The notes under the pieces were generated by a model. That model did no database searches. It saw only the letters and a program-made list of their open reading frames with translations, and had not been told where the DNA came from. A DNA stretch of 64,000 nucleotides from Phototrophicus methaneseepsis (GTDB taxonomy: Bacteria > Chloroflexota > Anaerolineae > Aggregatilineales > Phototrophicaceae). This document shows positions 61,145 to 64,000 of this stretch, piece after piece (position 1 is the stretch's first letter; the number at the start of each line of letters is the position of its first letter). The stretch spans positions 2,480,001 through 2,544,000 of the forward strand of contig NZ_CP062983.1 in the NCBI RefSeq assembly GCF_015500095.1, given 5' to 3'. The translations under genes were made by a program, and so were the position numbers.

Positions 61145-61312
61145 ACATCAATTTTGGCGTTTTATGAGAAGGATAAACGTTATAAAGGCCCTCTTTTTTG
61201 AGAGCGCGACCAATGGTCATTGAGATCGCTCTCATTGGATAAATAGTTAATATAAAATTGTTTTTGATATATTGTGAAAAAATTCATAAATTGATTAATG
61301 GGCTTGCAGGTT
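61145..61312. other. Spacer with a large inverted repeat
   Basis: Between the promoter and the L,D-transpeptidase terminator lies GAGAGCG (61200-61206) paired with CGCTCTC (61227-61233), with an inner GACC/GGTC stem (61208-61218). The rest is very AT-rich. It could be an operator or upstream activating element; no gene is seen. Confidence 0.4.
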
Positions 61313-61350
61313 CAAAAAGAGAGACATGTATATGAACATGTCTCTCTTTT
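61313..61350. terminator. Bidirectional terminator after L,D-transpeptidase
   Basis: A 15-bp perfect stem, AAAAGAGAGACATGT (61315-61329) with ACATGTCTCTCTTTT (61336-61350), 6-base loop, A/T-flanked on both sides. Confidence 0.93.
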
Positions 61351-61378
61351 CATGTGTAAAAGGTGAGCGCATGAAGCG

Positions 61379-63145
61379 TTATGTAGATTGGAAAAGCGTA
61401 TCCATATACGACATGGCTTGGCGTCCCAGATCACTCTGAGGGGCGAATTCGCTGGAGATAATTTCAACGACGGTGCCTTCATTAGCCCATTGATACAGGA
61501 ATTCGGAATTCGCCTGGGTCGACATCACACAGCCATACGTATTCTGTGCGCCAACAGCCCCATCACCCAACAGGCCCCCATTCGCCAGATGGACGATGCC
61601 ATGGAAGCCATTGGTGAGATTTTCTGCGACGTCGTAAATACCCATGAAGTATTCCATACGCCACTGACCGCAGACCCCATTGCTGTTACATAAATCGCTG
61701 CTGGACCCAACAGCTTCTTCTGTCTTGCTGAGGATCTGGAAGATGCCAGGGGATGTGGGCGCTTGTGGCATACCTGTCGAGATTTGCCAGTCAAAGGCGA
61801 TTTCACCATTTTCGAAGCCGACAAGCCACTTACGGTCCAGGTCCACCACGATTCGTTTGCCAAGTATGGGCTCAAAGGGCACCACCGCATCGCGCGAGGG
61901 GATGGTAATAACATCGCCCACGCTCAGCACGTCGAGATCAATGTCCGTGTTGGCTTGTTCAATGAGGGTGAAGGGCATGCCATTTTTACGGGCAATGCTG
62001 TAACCGCGGTCGCCGGATTCCACAACATATTCATGGGGCAGATAGCGAATGCGTACATTGGCTTCTGATTCGCCGCTGGTGATGGCTTCTTCTACGGCTA
62101 GCTGGGCTTCATCAAACTCCAGGTAGCGAGGTTGTTCACTCTGGGCGAGTTCGCCATTGACCACGTTAATCAGATCCTGGAAGCGGTCTTCGCGCAGGGC
62201 AAGGCCTGCTGGCCCAACGGCGAGCATCTGCGTCAGGTAATTTTTGTTGGTGCCCCACTGTTTGTATTCATCAATGAATGGATCATAGCCGGTGAGGATC
62301 AAGCCATTGTTGATGAGGCGATAAGCGGCGTCAACGTAAGGGGTTGCGTCGAAGGAGGACGGCGCTGTCTGGTTAGTTTGCAGGTCAAGCTGGCCCTTCT
62401 CGTAAATGGCGAGAGGGTCAAACTGGATCAAGTCCAGTGTAGCGCTGACGTCCAGTTCACGACTGGGCGTCCCACTCATGCTAATAAGGCGGTCATTTTC
62501 CCAGGCAAAGCCTGCATCGTAAGGCGGAATGTAGACAGCATCAATCTGATTGAGCAGGTAGGCTTGTGTTGTGCCGGCATTGATTGATACGACAGGCTCT
62601 ATGGAGACGCCAAAGGGGATGCCAGCGATGCCCTGTTCCTGCGCTTCTGCGACGATAGCTTCTGCATCGAGCTGTAAGCCGAGCTCGCTGGGGGCAACGC
62701 GCGCAAAAGTTTCGCCATCGAGCCGGATGTTAATTTCTTCATTGGCCCATTTTTCTAGCAGGGCAGCCTGTGCTTCCTCAAGGCTGCGCCCGCCAAGCGG
62801 CACTCCCATTGCCCAGACGTTGGGTGGAATCTGCCCACTGAATTGGGAGACCAGCCAGACAATCCCTAAAATGGCGATAATTACCAAAGGGATGAGCTTC
62901 AATAGCGGGCTGCGATTAATGAGATGCCAGACGGTATCGCGAGCATAGGTGACTGCCTGCCCCAGATTACGACTCACGGGCTGCAAATTCAGGTCGTTTA
63001 AGGGTGTTTGCCGTATGCGCGATACGGATTCTTCTTGTAGTGTTGCCATAGCGTCATGGCGTGCTTCGCGCCGGGTGCGGCGTTTTTCTTGCCGCTGACG
63101 GGCCCGGCTGACACGCTTGCGCTGAGATGAAGAGTAGTTATCCAT
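61379..63145 (-). CDS. LysM / L,D-transpeptidase (YkuD) peptidoglycan enzyme
   Basis: 588 residues from ATG 63145; a longer frame would start inside the promoter. A basic cytoplasmic N-terminus (about 1-75), one membrane helix (LLKLIPLVIIAILGIVWLV), peptidoglycan-binding-type regions with GVPLGGRSLEEAQAAL, a LysM domain (YVVESGDRGYSIARKNGMPF...GDVITIPS) and a YkuD domain. His515 in FHGIVH and catalytic Cys539 in TYGCVM are present, but the Arg normally after the Cys (GC-I/V-R) is Met. It should cross-link or modify peptidoglycan outside the membrane. Confidence 0.9.
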   Translation of the reverse strand: MDNYSSSQRKRVSRARQRQEKRRTRREARHDAMATLQEESVSRIRQTPLNDLNLQPVSRNLGQAVTYARDTVWHLINRSPLLKLIPLVIIAILGIVWLVSQFSGQIPPNVWAMGVPLGGRSLEEAQAALLEKWANEEINIRLDGETFARVAPSELGLQLDAEAIVAEAQEQGIAGIPFGVSIEPVVSINAGTTQAYLLNQIDAVYIPPYDAGFAWENDRLISMSGTPSRELDVSATLDLIQFDPLAIYEKGQLDLQTNQTAPSSFDATPYVDAAYRLINNGLILTGYDPFIDEYKQWGTNKNYLTQMLAVGPAGLALREDRFQDLINVVNGELAQSEQPRYLEFDEAQLAVEEAITSGESEANVRIRYLPHEYVVESGDRGYSIARKNGMPFTLIEQANTDIDLDVLSVGDVITIPSRDAVVPFEPILGKRIVVDLDRKWLVGFENGEIAFDWQISTGMPQAPTSPGIFQILSKTEEAVGSSSDLCNSNGVCGQWRMEYFMGIYDVAENLTNGFHGIVHLANGGLLGDGAVGAQNTYGCVMSTQANSEFLYQWANEGTVVEIISSEFAPQSDLGRQAMSYMDTLFQST

Positions 63146-63254
63146 GTTTAAACCCGTTAATATTACACGCTTCCAACAGGTGAATGAGGTTATGTGACCG
63201 CTATTTGCATGACTTGTCGCCAGCAGCGCGGTTAGAATGTTTAGGGATAGTTCC

Positions 63255-63282
63255 ATTATACACGGGTCAGGGAGTCATCCAA
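63255..63282 (-). promoter_or_regulatory. Promoter for L,D-transpeptidase
   Basis: On the minus strand TTGGAT (63282-63277), 16 bases, a perfect TATAAT (63260-63255). Predicted leader of about 100 bases to the ATG at 63145. Confidence 0.62.
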
Positions 63283-63522
63283 ATGAGGCTTGCGAAGAAG
63301 ACATTTGCCTAGGAACGGTTCTCATGTTAGGATGTGACGCCCCAGCTCTACCTTACAGCGTATAACAAATTTTAGGCTCCATATGTAATGTAAAAGCAAG
63401 GCATTACGTGTATATTGCAACTACGAGGTTGATTCATTAGACATTTGAAACCTCTAAATAGATTGTTTATTATCCTACGTTGCAAAGTATAGCCCGTTTA
63501 TGAAGGCCTCATAGGTATCAAC
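63283..63522. other. Intergenic region between divergent genes
   Basis: No gene is seen. Apart from the two divergent promoters (63255-63282 minus and 63445-63473 plus) it is AT-rich, with no clear repeat or terminator. Confidence 0.4.
63445..63473 (+). promoter_or_regulatory. Promoter for GH13 gene
   Basis: TTGAAA (63445-63450), exactly 17 bases, TATTAT (63468-63473), 49 bases before the ATG. Confidence 0.6.
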
Positions 63523-64000
63523 ATGGCAAAGAATTGGCCATCAAATCCAAAGATTTACCAGATTAACACCTGGGTTTGGTTGGATTCGCTCAGTCAAAAG
63601 TATAACAAGCGTATCAAGCTCGGTAATGTGCCTGAAAGTGAAATCGACACGCTGGCGACGTATCACGTGGATGCGATATGGATGATGGGCGTTTGGCATC
63701 GCGGTCCTGCGACGCGGGCAAGCGCATTAAATTACATCCGCGAGTATCGTGGTGCCTTGCCGGATATTAAAAAGCGCGATGTCATTGGCTCCGCTTATGC
63801 GATCCATGATTATGAAGTGGATCCTGGCCTAGGTGGGCGCGGTGGCCTGGCGAAATTCCGCGAACAACTCCAACAGCATGGCCTCAAGCTCTTGCTGGAT
63901 TTTGTGCCGAATCATGTCTCGACAGATCATCATTGGATTACAGAACGCCCGGATTATTTTGTAAAGGGTACGCCGGAACTGTTGGATGTAGACCCCGGTA
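63523..64000 (+). CDS. Alpha-amylase family (GH13) enzyme, 3'-truncated by window edge
   Basis: The first 159 residues are visible. It starts MAKNWPSNPKIYQINTWVWL, then has IDTLATYHVDAIWMMGVWHRGP and the GH13 conserved region I LLLDFVPNHVS (about 125-135) with Asp and Asn-His of the substrate site. GSAYAIHDYEVDPGLGG marks the first barrel strands. Amylases, trehalose synthases and sucrose phosphorylases share these features, so specificity cannot be set from this part. No signal peptide, so cytoplasmic. Confidence 0.88.
   Translation, partial: MAKNWPSNPKIYQINTWVWLDSLSQKYNKRIKLGNVPESEIDTLATYHVDAIWMMGVWHRGPATRASALNYIREYRGALPDIKKRDVIGSAYAIHDYEVDPGLGGRGGLAKFREQLQQHGLKLLLDFVPNHVSTDHHWITERPDYFVKGTPELLDVDPG

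Noticed and set aside
1-64000. CRISPR arrays, rRNA genes, insertion sequences, prophage genes
   Set aside because: Looked for regularly spaced repeats, rRNA landmarks, transposase motifs with terminal inverted repeats and phage structural genes; none seen.

Overview
This window is bacterial chromosome, by eye in the mid-50s percent GC. Gene density is high, and a long run of plus-strand translation genes is followed by mixed-strand housekeeping and accessory genes. My best guess is Chloroflexota (an Anaerolineae-like lineage). The reasons are zinc-type S14, RNase Y, a YabN-type methylase-MazG fusion, a LysM/L,D-transpeptidase, several soluble GAF or PAS histidine kinases and sugar-polymer genes of both Gram types. 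No rRNA or marker was compared, so this placement is inference.

Layout: 1-978 is the end of EF-Tu. Positions 1093-10717 hold the S10 and spc clusters (rpsJ to rplO) in canonical order. After an intrinsic terminator come secY, a second terminator, adk, map and a secreted alpha/beta-hydrolase. The alpha cluster follows (rpmJ, rpsM, rpsK, rpoA, rplQ), then truA, rplM and rpsI, closing at a strong terminator near 20117-20156. infA and rpsD are absent from their usual places. The gaps rpsJ-rplC and rpsM-rpsK are unusually long and full of hairpins, which suggests ribosomal-protein leader RNAs.

20249-24155 carries a small-molecule kinase-like protein, a PanE-like reductase, a methylase-MazG fusion and a 59-residue zinc-ribbon protein. 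tRNA-Cys(GCA) on the minus strand has a near-consensus promoter and a terminator; upstream of it lies an AT-rich ABC exporter operon that looks acquired. 26484-31697 is an envelope sugar cluster: an acidic membrane protein, a GT4 glycosyltransferase, a GT9-GT26 fusion and a heptose-7-phosphate-kinase-like protein. 31694-37955 holds a VOC protein, an alkyltransferase-like protein, RNase Y, RecX, a 700-base stretch without convincing genes, and an SDR plus iodotyrosine-deiodinase-like flavoprotein pair. 37269-42133 is a minus-strand series (winged-helix protein, UDP-sugar dehydrogenase, TyrA-like dehydrogenase, HD protein, M50 protease).

42356-57447 has a GT28 glycolipid synthase, an ABM-domain protein, a class III sirtuin, an MFS exporter, endonuclease III, a PIG-L deacetylase, greA, lysS, serS and three membrane-free histidine kinases with no response regulator nearby. 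The tail is an M24 peptidase, an S9 peptidase, an L,D-transpeptidase and the start of a GH13 enzyme.

The most interesting pattern is a set of short promoter-to-terminator units placed directly before genes. They lie upstream of the S9 peptidase (about 61014-61144), greA (about 51814-51894) and the SDR/deiodinase pair (35605-35703). A terminator followed by a tandem repeat precedes secY. These look like attenuated leaders or small RNAs.
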